The notes below the pieces were generated by a model. The model ran no database searches and was not told where the DNA came from. It saw nothing but the letters and a program-made list of their open reading frames with translations. From Pseudobutyrivibrio ruminis (GTDB lineage Bacteria > Bacillota > Clostridia > Lachnospirales > Lachnospiraceae), in the NCBI GenBank assembly GCA_015057315.1, contig SVER01000018.1:1-64000 (forward strand): a stretch of DNA of 64,000 nucleotides. Reading direction: 5' to 3'. Both the position numbers and the translations under genes were made by a program. Numbering within the stretch: position 1 is the first letter of the stretch; every line of letters begins with the position of its first letter. Of this stretch, positions 17,660 to 27,120 are shown one piece after another.

Positions 17660-20029
17660 TTATTTTATTATCTTCCAATCTCCTTTTTCGATTTGAGATA
17701 CAGCAGCTGGCACATTAACCAGATCCTCATTAAAAAGTACAATTGCAGGAGATTTTCCTCTTGATTCAGGATAAACAATGCTCCACATATAAATTCTTTC
17801 GCTAGTTGCACCTACTTCATTAATATTTATACAATCATAATATGGTTCCAATTTACTATTATATTGAACAGTCTGTGGCCCTACAAGAAGATAACAGTTC
17901 TTTTCAAAATTGAGATTAGGAAAACCACAATCAATAAATTGAAAACCAACTACATTTTGGAAATACTGTCGTATGGTAATTTTCTTATCTGAACAATATT
18001 TTGCAATGTTCTCAACCTGTTCCTTACTCATTGCATATTGTGTTAGCGCTTTAATTTGAAAAGCTCCTCTATCAGGACTTCTAAAATTCATCCTAGCATT
18101 AAAATATTCTTTGTCAAGTTCCATCGAAATGCGTGCAAAGTCTGGTTGTGGAAGTAGATTAGGCTTAAATGTAACATATTTTCCCGGATCAATTGCCTTG
18201 TTTACGTATGTATATCTGTTTGTATTTTTATAAAAATTCTCATATAGTCCAAATATGCCAGGGTTAGTTGGATCAAATTGACCGTTAATAACACCACCAG
18301 TATTTACAAACATTTCTTCTCTAGAAGCGAGAACTGAAGTTGGTCCATGAACATTTTCATAAGCATCCAAAACTACGTTCTCAACAGCATAGCCCTGTAG
18401 ATACACTAACATTTGACGTGATAAATATGGTGTTATAGCATCTACTGCCTCCCCTGAAAACATCACCTTAGAGCATTGTAAGTCATATGCATCCTGCATA
18501 ATTGAAGTTTCTTTTAAACCTTGACTAGTTTTTCCTTTTAGAGCATTAGTTGCACCTTCTAATGCGACTACTAAATCACTATACTTAGAACTCTTTTCAT
18601 ATAGAGCAGCTATCTGTTTGTCACATGTATCTTTATCAATTCCACCAGCTTCATAGTTTCTCAATATATCATTTATTTCTTTTGTAACTGCACCACTGGC
18701 ATTTGTAACTTTTTGGAACTCTTCTGCTTTATAAGCAAACTGTGACAATACTTCTGAATGAAGTTTTATCTCTGCTTCTGCCTTATTTATGTTTTCATTT
18801 ACGTCATCTATCTTCTTTGCTATATCATTAAGAGAAACTTCCTTACTATCCAATCCAAATAAAACATCTACTAGTGAATCTAATGGTCCTTTTAGCCAAC
18901 TTAAATATGGATTCAAATCCTTAAGATCAAGAATTATCTTTTTCATTGTAGCTTTAGTAGCATCTTTTGCAATTTTAGTTGCAGCAGATAAAGCCTTTTG
19001 AGAGTCTTTATTAGTTGTAACAACTGTGTTACCAGTTTTTGTTTCAAATGATACATTTGTATCTATAGATAATTTAGGTGTCTCTGATTCTATATAAGTA
19101 ATAAAAACATTTCCATCTCGTTGGTCTACAAAATTTCCATCTTCATTAGGAACAAAAACATTACCCATATCATCTGTCCAGGTATAATCATCAAGCTTTA
19201 AATTAACTTGGGATAAATCTGATGTAAGTACTCCGTCATAGTCAGTTCTTGTTCCATATACATAGAATTCGATATAATCTTCAATACCATTAGCATATCC
19301 AAATACATCAAGCTTTGGTGTTGATTCTAAGTAAACAGCTGTAACTGTTTCGTTCTTCTGTACATTATTTGAATTTCCTACCCATGTTAAGAATGTATAA
19401 TTCTCATGTACAGGTGGGGTTGGGATTTGAGTAACACTTGCGTCCTTTGGTACAACAATAGTATCAATCACACTATTATCAAATGAATCTACGTAAGTAA
19501 CAGTATAGAATCCTCTTGCGTTCCATTCTTCTACGTTATTAAGTAATCCGCACCAGTCTATTTCATTACCAGCTTCATCATATACTTTTATATATCTGAA
19601 TTCAGAACCATATAAGTTATATAATTTGCCTTCCAAATCTATAGGATTAATTGTATTTCCATTGTCATCATAAATTGGAATATTAATGCCTGTCTTTTCT
19701 GATGCCAAGACATCAACTGGATTTACCTCATTGCCTAGTTCATCATAGATTGGAGTATATTCACTTGATGAACTGCTGTCATTAGTTTTATTTTTTTCAG
19801 CAGCTTCGGCTACTACATCATCTATGTTTACTTCATTTCCTGCTGAATCATATATAGTAACATAGTTTCCTGCGTCCCTGGATGATAAAACATCCTCTAC
19901 ATTTACAGTATTGCCATACTTATCATATATAGGCATATAATTATATTCTTCTGCAAATGCAGTAAGCACATTGGTTTGCTCAAATGCAAATATTGCCATT
20001 AGCATAAGAGCTATTAATCGCTTTCTCAT
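17660..20029 (-). CDS. Large secreted repeat protein, function unknown
   Basis: A signal peptide (hydrophobic stretch ending TAFA, cleavage near residue 26) is followed by five short repeats at about residues 31-55, 56-80, 91-115, 116-140 and 145-165. The consensus is Y-x-P-I-Y-D-x-x-G-N-x-V-N-x-x-D-V-L. An InlB B-repeat-like module covers about 172-235. Residues about 330-560 are strongly helical with coiled-coil character; the last 200 residues are mixed and end without an LPxTG motif or membrane anchor. I do not recognise the helical and C-terminal parts. The architecture suggests an exported surface or secreted protein, possibly pore-forming or adhesive, but that is speculation. It is monocistronic, with its own terminator. 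Confidence 0.7.
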   Translation of the reverse strand: MRKRLIALMLMAIFAFEQTNVLTAFAEEYNYMPIYDKYGNTVNVEDVLSSRDAGNYVTIYDSAGNEVNIDDVVAEAAEKNKTNDSSSSSEYTPIYDELGNEVNPVDVLASEKTGINIPIYDDNGNTINPIDLEGKLYNLYGSEFRYIKVYDEAGNEIDWCGLLNNVEEWNARGFYTVTYVDSFDNSVIDTIVVPKDASVTQIPTPPVHENYTFLTWVGNSNNVQKNETVTAVYLESTPKLDVFGYANGIEDYIEFYVYGTRTDYDGVLTSDLSQVNLKLDDYTWTDDMGNVFVPNEDGNFVDQRDGNVFITYIESETPKLSIDTNVSFETKTGNTVVTTNKDSQKALSAATKIAKDATKATMKKIILDLKDLNPYLSWLKGPLDSLVDVLFGLDSKEVSLNDIAKKIDDVNENINKAEAEIKLHSEVLSQFAYKAEEFQKVTNASGAVTKEINDILRNYEAGGIDKDTCDKQIAALYEKSSKYSDLVVALEGATNALKGKTSQGLKETSIMQDAYDLQCSKVMFSGEAVDAITPYLSRQMLVYLQGYAVENVVLDAYENVHGPTSVLASREEMFVNTGGVINGQFDPTNPGIFGLYENFYKNTNRYTYVNKAIDPGKYVTFKPNLLPQPDFARISMELDKEYFNARMNFRSPDRGAFQIKALTQYAMSKEQVENIAKYCSDKKITIRQYFQNVVGFQFIDCGFPNLNFEKNCYLLVGPQTVQYNSKLEPYYDCININEVGATSERIYMWSIVYPESRGKSPAIVLFNEDLVNVPAAVSQIEKGDWKIIK

Positions 20030-20242
20030 ATTGCTACCTCCTTAACTTAAAATGCAATACATGAACCTTCTCGCTCAATTGATGTGCCATTTGTTATTTG
20101 TTATTAGCATTATATAAAACCAATTATCACACAAGTGTCACACTATATATAACGCTTTGATAATTATTTCTTGCAATATTTATAGCAAATAATTAAATCT
20201 ATATTATGAATAATTTAAAAAATATTTGTGAACAGCATAATA

Positions 20243-20281
20243 AAGGGCTTTACTAAGGATTGATCCGTTAGTAAAGCCCTT
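20243..20281 (-). terminator. Terminator after DUF3592-like gene
   Basis: 13-bp stem (20243-20255 with 20269-20281) with a small inner pair in the loop. It lies 17 bases beyond the stop codon. The T-tract on the minus strand is only moderately T-rich. Confidence 0.75.
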
Positions 20282-20297
20282 CTAATAAATATTCGAT

Positions 20298-21011
20298 TTA
20301 CATAAATCCATCTTCTGTTTTATCACGTACTTCCACATAATACTTGTCTTTATTATATTGGTCTACGTATACATCTATTTTGTCACCAGGTCTATAGAAT
20401 TCGCTTGGATTGAAGGTAACAGGATGACTCTTAAAGAAATATTTTTCTTTAGTTGATATATCCTCATAACTACAATTAACAACATATGGATGTCTATCCA
20501 TATATGTTCTTTGCATATCAAGCTCTATGCTATCTACCGTTGCATATATATGCTTGCCATTTTCTAGCAGTTTTTTATGCTTTAACTTTCTTAGGAATGT
20601 ACTAATAAGAATCCCCATACCTACTACAAGTGCAAAACCACCAATACCAAATAAAACCTTTCTTTCAAGTAAGATGTTTTCTTCTGTGTTAACGTTAACA
20701 GGATTATCAGGGTCTATGAGTAATATCATTTCCCTTCCTACGTAAAGATTTGTCTGCCCAACCGAAAGTTTTACATGTTTATATTCCTTACCATTATATT
20801 CATAAGAAGCGTAATAATCATAGGTGTCAGAGTCCGTTCCTGATGAAGTATGGGAAATATCGACAATCTCGCCTTCCACAGGAACAGCTTTTTCCATAAA
20901 TTCATTATTGATTTGAATTCTATAAAAGTTTAGTGCGATTACTGCAATACCAAACAAAGTAAAAAAAACTCCTAGTAGTATAACTACATACTTTCGCATT
21001 TTTCTTTTCAT
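20298..21011 (-). CDS. DUF3592-like membrane protein
   Basis: Two membrane helices (about residues 7-29 and 119-140) flank an extracytoplasmic beta domain. That domain fits the DUF3592 pattern: EGEIVDISH..., YYASYEYNGKEY, then VGREMILLIDPDNPVNV. The C-terminal 95 residues form a second beta-rich cytoplasmic portion with a similar pattern (ATVDSIEL..., VNCSYEDISTKEKYFF, PGDKIDVYVD), so the protein looks like two related modules. Function is unknown. The gene stands alone between two terminators. Confidence 0.65.
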   Translation of the reverse strand: MKRKMRKYVVILLGVFFTLFGIAVIALNFYRIQINNEFMEKAVPVEGEIVDISHTSSGTDSDTYDYYASYEYNGKEYKHVKLSVGQTNLYVGREMILLIDPDNPVNVNTEENILLERKVLFGIGGFALVVGMGILISTFLRKLKHKKLLENGKHIYATVDSIELDMQRTYMDRHPYVVNCSYEDISTKEKYFFKSHPVTFNPSEFYRPGDKIDVYVDQYNKDKYYVEVRDKTEDGFM

Positions 21012-21037
21012 AAAACACCCCGTTTTCTAATTAACAA

Positions 21038-21059
21038 CAGGCTGCCCTAAGGCAGCCTG
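21038..21059 (-). terminator. Hairpin after the EF-G-like gene
   Basis: Perfect 9-bp GC-rich stem (21038-21046 with 21051-21059), 4-base loop. It lies just after the stop codon at 21068. The following minus-strand TTGTTAATT is a weak T-tract. Confidence 0.7.
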
Positions 21060-21067
21060 CAAAAATC

Positions 21068-23164
21068 TTACTCTTCGTCCACATCTTTAATCTTATTAGC
21101 CCTGCGCTCTACTTCCTTAGCCTGTACATCAGATGGAACCTGTTCGTATCTTGCCAATTCATAAGAGAATGTTCCATAGCCTCCTGTCATAGAACGAAGT
21201 GTGGTATCGTAGCCATAAAGCTCTGCCATTGGTACCTCTGCAAGCACTTCGGTCTTGCCGCCTGTATCTGTAGGATTCATGCCGAGCACTCTACCTCGTC
21301 TCTTGTTAAGGTCACCCATTACATCGCCTGTGTATGCATCTGGCACTACTACCTTAAGTGTCTCGATTGGCTCAAGCAGGATTGGATTTGCCTTCATGAT
21401 ACCTTCCTTGAAAGCGCCCTTAGCAGCTACCTTAAATGCCATTTCAGATGAATCTACAGGATGGTAGCTTCCATCATACAAATTAGCATGGATTCCAACA
21501 ACTGGATATGCTGCAAGTGGACCTGCAAGCACTGCCTCCTGCAATCCCTTTTCAACAGCTGGGAAATAGTTCTTTGGAACAGCACCACCTACTACTGATT
21601 CTGTAAAGTTGTAATGCTCTTCCATATTACCAGATGGTTCAAAGGTCATCTTTACATGTCCATACTGGCCATGGCCACCAGTCTGCTTCTTATATTTGTA
21701 TTCAACATCTGCCTTACCACGGATTGTTTCCTTGAATGCAATCTTTGGTTGACTAAGCTCAATATCTACCTTGTACTTTTCATTAAGCTTCTGAACCAGC
21801 ATATCAATGTGTCTGTCGCCAATTCCATAAATAAGAGACTGGCTGTTTTCTCCGTCATTTACAACCTTTATAGTAAGGTCCTCTGCACACAGCTTTGCAA
21901 GTGCCTGGGCAATCTTGTCCTCATCCCCCTTGTTCTTAGCCTTATATCTCTTGTAGGTATAAGGTGTAGATAAAGGTGTTCTGATATAAAGAATTGGATT
22001 AGCCTTTGTTGAAAGGGAATCTGTGGTGGCAACCTTCTGTAGCTTAGAAAGTGCACCAATGTCTCCTGCGTGAAGCTCTGGGACCTCCTCTGCCTTACTT
22101 CCTGTCAGGATATAAAGCTTTCCGATTTTTTCTTCTGTTTCCTTATGCTTGTTATAAAGCAAATCATCGGTCTTAAGTACACCGGAATTTACTTTAATAA
22201 GTGAATATTTACCTACGAAAGGATCTACGATTGTCTTGAATACGTAAGCACTCTTAGGCTTAGAGAAATCATAATTAGCCTCGTAAACCTCATTTGTGTT
22301 TGCGTTAATTCCAGAAACCTTTCTGTCCTCAGGGCTTGGAAGATATTTAACAATATCTACAAGCATAGTGTACTGGCCTCTGTTTAGCGTATTGCTTCCC
22401 ATCATAACAGGAACAATATCTCCTGTGCCTACATTGGCACGGAGAGCCTGACGAATTTCATCCTCAGAGAATTCCTCTCCGCCAAAATATCTATCCATGA
22501 ATTCCTCTGATGTTTCTGCAACAGATTCCATCAGTGCCTCACGGTATTTCTCTAAGTATTCCTTATTGTAATCTGGAACCTCACAATGCTCTGGTGCACC
22601 GCTTCCCTTCCATTTCTTTCCAACCTGCTGAATTACGTTTACATAGCCAACAAACTCTCCATTTTCTCTGATTGGAAGATGGAAAGGAGCTATCTTTTTG
22701 CCGTACAGACTCTGAAGCTCTTCCACGATTTCTCGATAGCTGGCATCATCTATATCCATGTCAGTTACAAAAACCATTCTTGGTAGATTAAACTTATCGC
22801 ACATCTCCCAAGCTTTCTTTGTACCAACCTCAATTCCGCTTTTACCTGAAATAACAATAATAGCTGCGTCAGCTGCACTTACAGCTTCCTCAACCTCTCC
22901 GACGAAATCAAAATAGCCTGGTGTATCTAGGAAATTAATCTTAGTGTCGCCCCAAATGATTGGTGCTAAAGATGTGTAGATAGAAAACTTGTTTTTCTGT
23001 TCCAACTTGTCATAGTCGCTGATAGTATTACCAGCCTCGATGGTACCTGGCTTTGTGATTTGACCTGCCAGATATGCCATTGATTCTATGAGACTGGTTT
23101 TGCCCGCCCCGCTGTGACCAAGTAACACAACATTTCTAATCTTGTCCGTAGTAAAAACCTTCAT
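21068..23164 (-). CDS. EF-G-like translation factor paralogue
   Basis: Ribosomal GTPase of the EF-G-like (FusA paralogue) family, 698 aa. G1 is GHSGAGKTSL, different from AHIDAGKT of true EF-G, and G3 is DTPG. The position of the NKxD base-specificity motif reads TDMD. Domain II follows from about residue 300, and domain IV carries GHGQYGHVKMTFEP. The C-terminal domain V ends with MTGGYGTFSYELARYEQVP. Canonical fusA is not in this window. It stands alone, divergent from tyrA, with a GGGAGG site. The role is unknown; related paralogues have been suggested to act in recycling or stress. Confidence 0.85.
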   Translation of the reverse strand: MKVFTTDKIRNVVLLGHSGAGKTSLIESMAYLAGQITKPGTIEAGNTISDYDKLEQKNKFSIYTSLAPIIWGDTKINFLDTPGYFDFVGEVEEAVSAADAAIIVISGKSGIEVGTKKAWEMCDKFNLPRMVFVTDMDIDDASYREIVEELQSLYGKKIAPFHLPIRENGEFVGYVNVIQQVGKKWKGSGAPEHCEVPDYNKEYLEKYREALMESVAETSEEFMDRYFGGEEFSEDEIRQALRANVGTGDIVPVMMGSNTLNRGQYTMLVDIVKYLPSPEDRKVSGINANTNEVYEANYDFSKPKSAYVFKTIVDPFVGKYSLIKVNSGVLKTDDLLYNKHKETEEKIGKLYILTGSKAEEVPELHAGDIGALSKLQKVATTDSLSTKANPILYIRTPLSTPYTYKRYKAKNKGDEDKIAQALAKLCAEDLTIKVVNDGENSQSLIYGIGDRHIDMLVQKLNEKYKVDIELSQPKIAFKETIRGKADVEYKYKKQTGGHGQYGHVKMTFEPSGNMEEHYNFTESVVGGAVPKNYFPAVEKGLQEAVLAGPLAAYPVVGIHANLYDGSYHPVDSSEMAFKVAAKGAFKEGIMKANPILLEPIETLKVVVPDAYTGDVMGDLNKRRGRVLGMNPTDTGGKTEVLAEVPMAELYGYDTTLRSMTGGYGTFSYELARYEQVPSDVQAKEVERRANKIKDVDEE

Positions 23165-23221
23165 GTGCCGTACCTCCCAACTATTTTTTGACGCCTAAAA
23201 CCCCGCCGCGCCTTGATGTAA

Positions 23222-23241
23222 ACTAGAATCCCCATTCTAGT
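23222..23241. promoter_or_regulatory. Perfect inverted repeat in a divergent intergenic region
   Basis: An 8-4-8 palindrome (ACTAGAAT, CCCC, ATTCTAGT) lies between the divergent EF-G-like and tyrA genes. It is a candidate operator; no regulator is identified. Confidence 0.4.
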
Positions 23242-23309
23242 CAGATTTTCAACCAGCTTATACTTAGCTGACTGATATTATAAATACATTTTATCCAATA
23301 TTCAGACTA

Positions 23310-23338
23310 TTTACAATGCATAAATGTGATATTATTAA
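23310..23338 (+). promoter_or_regulatory. Likely tyrA-aroA promoter
   Basis: TTTACA (23310-23315), 17-base spacer, TATTAA (23333-23338); the tyrA ATG is about 52 bases downstream. Both boxes are reasonable but not perfect. Confidence 0.5.
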
Positions 23339-23390
23339 ATAAAATAAATGCTTTAAAGTGTTAAAGCGTAATGTACAAAAGGGGCATGCT

Positions 23391-24491
23391 ATGAAAACAA
23401 AAACAATCGGCTTTGTTGGCTTAGGACTTATAGGTGGAAGTATTGCAAAAGCAATCCTTAAAATCTATCCTAACACAAGAATCCTTGCCACAGCATCTAG
23501 AGAAGCTACTATCGAGACTGCATTTGAGGAACGACTAATTGACAACAACGGACTACTTAAGATTCACCAGTTTGGCCAGTGTGACATAATATTCTTATGC
23601 TCTCCTGTTAAAATCAACTGCGAATATCTTGAGAAGCTAAAGGATGTTGTTAAGCCTGATTGCATCATCACTGATGTAGGAAGCGTAAAGGGAGATATTA
23701 CAGCTGTAGCAAGAAAGCTAAAAATGACTAATCAGTTTATCGGTGGTCATCCAATGACAGGCTCAGAACTAACAGGATTAGAACATTCTTCTGCTTCCCT
23801 GCTTGAGAATGCATACTATATATTAACTGCTGACCCTGAAATGAATACTGATACATATAGCCAGTTTGCTGATTACATAAAAAGCCTTGGGGCTATTCCT
23901 ATTCAGCTTACACCAGAGGAGCATGACGAGGCTACTGCCACTGTGTCTCACTTACCACATGTAGTTGCAGCTTCACTTGTCAATCTAGTAAATGACAATG
24001 ATGATGAGAGAAACATTTGTAAAACTATTGCAGCAGGTGGATTTAAGGACATAACAAGAATCGCATCTGGATCTCCTACTATGTGGCAGCATATTTTCCT
24101 TAGCAACAAGGACGCTGTATTAAAGCTGATAGGTGATTTTAAGGAGCAGCTTAGCTATTTTGAAAATTCTATCGCATCTGGAAATGCTGATGAAATACTT
24201 AAGCTTTGGACTAAGGCTAAAGATTACAGAGATTCAATCACAATACCTGATGGTGGAAGCTTTAAATTCTTTGAGCTATACTGTGACATTGACGACAAGC
24301 CTGGTACATTAGTAGGGGTACTTCAGCTACTTGCCAATGCGGATATAAGCGTTAAAAATATCGATATCATACACAACCGTGAGTTTGAGCCAGGTGTTCT
24401 TCGTATAGAATTCTATTCTCAGGATTCTTTGGACAAGGCAAAGACTGTACTTACACATAACAATTATTACGTACGACAGAGGACAAATTAA
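23391..24491 (+). CDS. tyrA: Prephenate dehydrogenase with ACT domain
   Basis: Converts prephenate to 4-hydroxyphenylpyruvate for tyrosine synthesis. The Rossmann motif [13 protein letters not shown] is at the N-terminus; the catalytic region GGHPMTGSE and [11 protein letters not shown] follow. A C-terminal ACT domain begins near residue 293 ([16 protein letters not shown]) and probably mediates tyrosine feedback. The open frame extends 11 codons upstream to a GTG, but that stretch contains the AAAGGGG ribosome binding site of the ATG at 23391, which is therefore the start (366 aa). It overlaps aroA by one base (TAATG). Confidence 0.93.
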   Translation: MKTKTIGFVGLGLIGGSIAKAILKIYPNTRILATASREATIETAFEERLIDNNGLLKIHQFGQCDIIFLCSPVKINCEYLEKLKDVVKPDCIITDVGSVKGDITAVARKLKMTNQFIGGHPMTGSELTGLEHSSASLLENAYYILTADPEMNTDTYSQFADYIKSLGAIPIQLTPEEHDEATATVSHLPHVVAASLVNLVNDNDDERNICKTIAAGGFKDITRIASGSPTMWQHIFLSNKDAVLKLIGDFKEQLSYFENSIASGNADEILKLWTKAKDYRDSITIPDGGSFKFFELYCDIDDKPGTLVGVLQLLANADISVKNIDIIHNREFEPGVLRIEFYSQDSLDKAKTVLTHNNYYVRQRTN

Positions 24492-25768
24492 TGACAATTA
24501 CTAAAGCTAAAAGTTTAAAGGGTGAAATTACAGTTCCAGGGGACAAATCCATAAGCCATAGAGGTGTTATGTTTGGTGCTATCTCCGAAGGCATAACAGA
24601 GCTTACTGGATTTTTGGATGGAGCTGACTGCCGCTCCACTATAGGCTGTTTTAAAGCTATGGGAATTGATATATCCCAGGATAAGGACCATGTAGTGATT
24701 CATGGAAAAGGCCTTCATGGACTAAGTGCCCCTTCTAATATGTTAGATGTTGGAAACAGTGGAACTACTACCAGACTTATTTCTGGTATCTTAGCTGGCC
24801 AGCCATTTATCAGTTCTTTAAATGGGGATGAGTCCATCCAAAAGCGTCCAATGGGACGAATCATTACTCCTTTAACACAGATGGGGGCTCATATAAAATC
24901 AATCAAAGATAACGGCTGTGCCCCACTGGAAATTGGTGGCAAGCAGCTACATTCTATCCACTATGATTCGCCTGTTGCCAGTGCCCAGGTCAAATCATGT
25001 GTGCTTCTTGCAGGATTATATGCTGATGGCATTACATCTGTAACTGAGCCTGTTGTATCCCGTAACCACACTGAGCTTATGCTTTCAGGATTTGGTGCTG
25101 ATATTAAATCAGAAGGGCTTACTGCATATACCTCTGGTAATCCTAAGCTTGTAGGTCAAAAGATTGCTGTTCCTGGTGATATATCTTCTGCTGCTTATTT
25201 TATTGCAGCAGGCCTTATCTGTGACAATGCTGATTTGCTGATTAAAAACGTAAATACGAATCCTACTAGAGCAGGCATTATTAAAGTAGCTAAGGATATG
25301 GGGGGCAAATTAGAGCTTTTAAATGAACGTATTGTATCAGGGGAGCCTGTTGCAGATATTCATGTTTGTACTAGCAGCTTGCATGGATGCGAAATATCCG
25401 GTGATATTATTCCTACACTTATAGATGAGCTTCCTGTTATAGCTGTGATGGCGGCAGCTGCTACCGGCACTACTATTATTAAGGACGCCGCTGAGCTTAA
25501 AGTAAAAGAAAGTGACAGAATTGCTACGGTTACTGAGAATCTTAAGGCTATGGGAGCTGATGTTACGGCTACTGATGATGGAATGATTATTGTAGGTGGC
25601 AAAGAATTGCAGGGAACTACAATAAAGACATATAAAGACCACCGCATTGCAATGGCATTTGCGGTGGCTGGGTTGATTGCGAATGGTAAGACTGATTTTG
25701 ATGATGAGAAGTGCCCAGTTATCTCATATCCAAATTTCTTTGAAACATTAAATAGGCTTCTCTCATAA
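24491..25768 (+). CDS. aroA: EPSP synthase (intact copy)
   Basis: 5-enolpyruvylshikimate-3-phosphate synthase, sixth step of the shikimate pathway. Signatures: PGDKSISHR near the N-terminus, GNSGTTTRL (PEP/shikimate-phosphate loop), [13 protein letters not shown], and [17 protein letters not shown] with the catalytic region, ending with DHRIAMAFA. The 425-aa length is normal. It is translationally coupled to tyrA. A second, truncated and diverged aroA lies 1.35 kb downstream. Confidence 0.96.
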   Translation: MTITKAKSLKGEITVPGDKSISHRGVMFGAISEGITELTGFLDGADCRSTIGCFKAMGIDISQDKDHVVIHGKGLHGLSAPSNMLDVGNSGTTTRLISGILAGQPFISSLNGDESIQKRPMGRIITPLTQMGAHIKSIKDNGCAPLEIGGKQLHSIHYDSPVASAQVKSCVLLAGLYADGITSVTEPVVSRNHTELMLSGFGADIKSEGLTAYTSGNPKLVGQKIAVPGDISSAAYFIAAGLICDNADLLIKNVNTNPTRAGIIKVAKDMGGKLELLNERIVSGEPVADIHVCTSSLHGCEISGDIIPTLIDELPVIAVMAAAATGTTIIKDAAELKVKESDRIATVTENLKAMGADVTATDDGMIIVGGKELQGTTIKTYKDHRIAMAFAVAGLIANGKTDFDDEKCPVISYPNFFETLNRLLS

Positions 25769-25771
25769 AGA

Positions 25772-25878
25772 ACCCTCATCCGTCTGCTACGCAGCCACCT
25801 TCTTCTCCGCTGCCGCTCCGGTCGGCTCAGAGCAGAGGTCCACTGGACCTCTTGAGCCCCTTACATAGGGGGAAGGCT
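25772..25878 (-). repeat. Dispersed structured repeat, copy A
   Basis: 107-bp element, one of three (others at 38128 and 47427). It has three hairpin parts: a variable stem CTGC/GCAG with loop TAC (25784-25794); a central perfect palindrome AGAGGTCCA-C-TGGACCTCT (25834-25852) clasped by GGCTCA/TGAGCC; and a CCCC/GGGG stem at 25857-25872. On the minus strand it begins 6 bases after the ZIP stop codon. It lies between convergent aroA and ZIP. Confidence 0.9.
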
Positions 25879-25884
25879 ATTTTT

Positions 25885-26670
25885 TTAGCCTAAGGCTACA
25901 TCGAGTACCATCATTAGTACAAATCCTAGAGAAAAAGCAATTGTTCCAAGGTTAGAATGCTTTCCCTCTGACATTTCTGGGATCAATTCTTCTACAACTA
26001 CATACATCATGGCCCCAGCTGCGAAAGAAAGAAAATATGGCATTAAAGGAACTATAAAACCTGCCGCCAGTATAGTAATAAACGCAGCGATTGGTTCCAC
26101 TATTCCTGATAATACTCCCCACCAAAAAGTCTTTGCCTTTGGCATGCCTTCTGATAAAAGAGGCATGGATACAATTGCTCCCTCAGGGAAGTTTTGGATG
26201 GCAATACCAATAGCTAACGCCAAAGCTCCAGCAGCAGAAACACCCGAATGTCCTGAGGCGACTCCTGCAAATACAACACCAACAGCCATGCCCTCTGGAA
26301 TATTATGAAGTGTAACTGCAAGTATTAGTTTGGTGGTTCTTTTTAGTTTACTTTCTGGTCCCTCTGATTGTTTATCCATATGCATATGAGGAGTTACCAT
26401 ATCCAAGAATAGTAAAAAAACAGTTCCGATTAAAAATCCCATAGCAGCAGGAAAAAATGATAACTTGCCTAGATATTCACTGCTTTCTAAAGCTGGTGAA
26501 AGTAAGCTCCAAAAGGATGCTGCCACCATAACTCCTGCGGCAAAGCCTGTTAATATTTTTTGTAGTTTTTCAGATATATTGTCCTTTAAAATAAAAACCA
26601 TCGCAGCACCAAGACTGGTACCAATAAATGGAATTAAAATACCTAATATAATATTAATATTTAAATGCAT
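25885..26670 (-). CDS. ZIP family divalent metal transporter
   Basis: Imports Zn2+ or other divalent metals into the cytosol. About eight membrane helices are visible. The two metal-binding motifs of ZIP helices IV and V are present, HNIPEGMAVG and NFPEGAIVS, and the variable loop has a DMVTPHMHMDK histidine cluster. Length 261 aa fits the GufA/ZupT branch. The ATG has a strong GGGAGGG site that lies in a predicted leader hairpin, suggesting translational control. Confidence 0.92.
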   Translation of the reverse strand: MHLNINIILGILIPFIGTSLGAAMVFILKDNISEKLQKILTGFAAGVMVAASFWSLLSPALESSEYLGKLSFFPAAMGFLIGTVFLLFLDMVTPHMHMDKQSEGPESKLKRTTKLILAVTLHNIPEGMAVGVVFAGVASGHSGVSAAGALALAIGIAIQNFPEGAIVSMPLLSEGMPKAKTFWWGVLSGIVEPIAAFITILAAGFIVPLMPYFLSFAAGAMMYVVVEELIPEMSEGKHSNLGTIAFSLGFVLMMVLDVALG

Positions 26671-26676
26671 AAATGA

Positions 26677-26720
26677 AGCCCTCCCTTGCCTACATTAATA
26701 ATGTAACACAATTGAGGGCT
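26677..26720 (-). promoter_or_regulatory. Leader hairpin covering the ZIP ribosome binding site
   Basis: On the minus strand AGCCCTC (26714-26720) can pair with GAGGGCT (26677-26683), which contains the ribosome binding site of the ZIP gene. Between them sits a perfect 7-1-7 palindrome TACATTA-A-TAATGTA (26691-26705). A TATAAA -10-like box lies just upstream, so the leader would begin at the first arm. Confidence 0.5.
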
Positions 26721-26754
26721 ATTTTATATTAAGAAAATGTTAATGATAAATTTT

Positions 26755-27120
26755 CTATTGGAAGAATTCCATTTCCTTTTCAAGTGTATGAGCAACATCA
26801 TTTAACTTGTTAGCTCGATTTGTTAATGCTTCCATAGTATCGGCTAATTCTGTCATTGATGCTTTTGTCTCCTCTGAGCTGGCTGCATTTTCTTCAGATA
26901 TAGATGAAAGTGATGAAATTGTATCTGAAATCAAATTGCTAGCTGCCTCTGTTCTATCAACGTTAGCAACTATATCCTTTGTAAGAGTAATAGATTTATT
27001 AATATCTTCAATTAAACTATCTACCTGTTCAATAGTTCTATGAATGATATGTCTTTTCTTAGTTATAGTTTCCTGTACCTGACCCGCTTCCTCCATAGTC
27101 TTATTAGAATCAGATGAAAG
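26755..27120 (-). pseudogene. Methyl-accepting chemotaxis protein, C-terminal fragment
   Basis: Only about the last 120 residues of an MCP signalling domain remain. They form a coiled coil (ISDTISSLSSISEENAASSEETKASMTELA) followed by the usual tail to the stop codon. Reading upstream, the MCP-like frame (LSSDSNKTMEEAG) runs up to about 27120. Then it abruptly enters aroA-like sequence and meets a stop codon. There is no ribosome binding site or proper start. Receptor, HAMP and membrane parts are missing, so the gene is non-functional as it stands. Confidence 0.8.
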
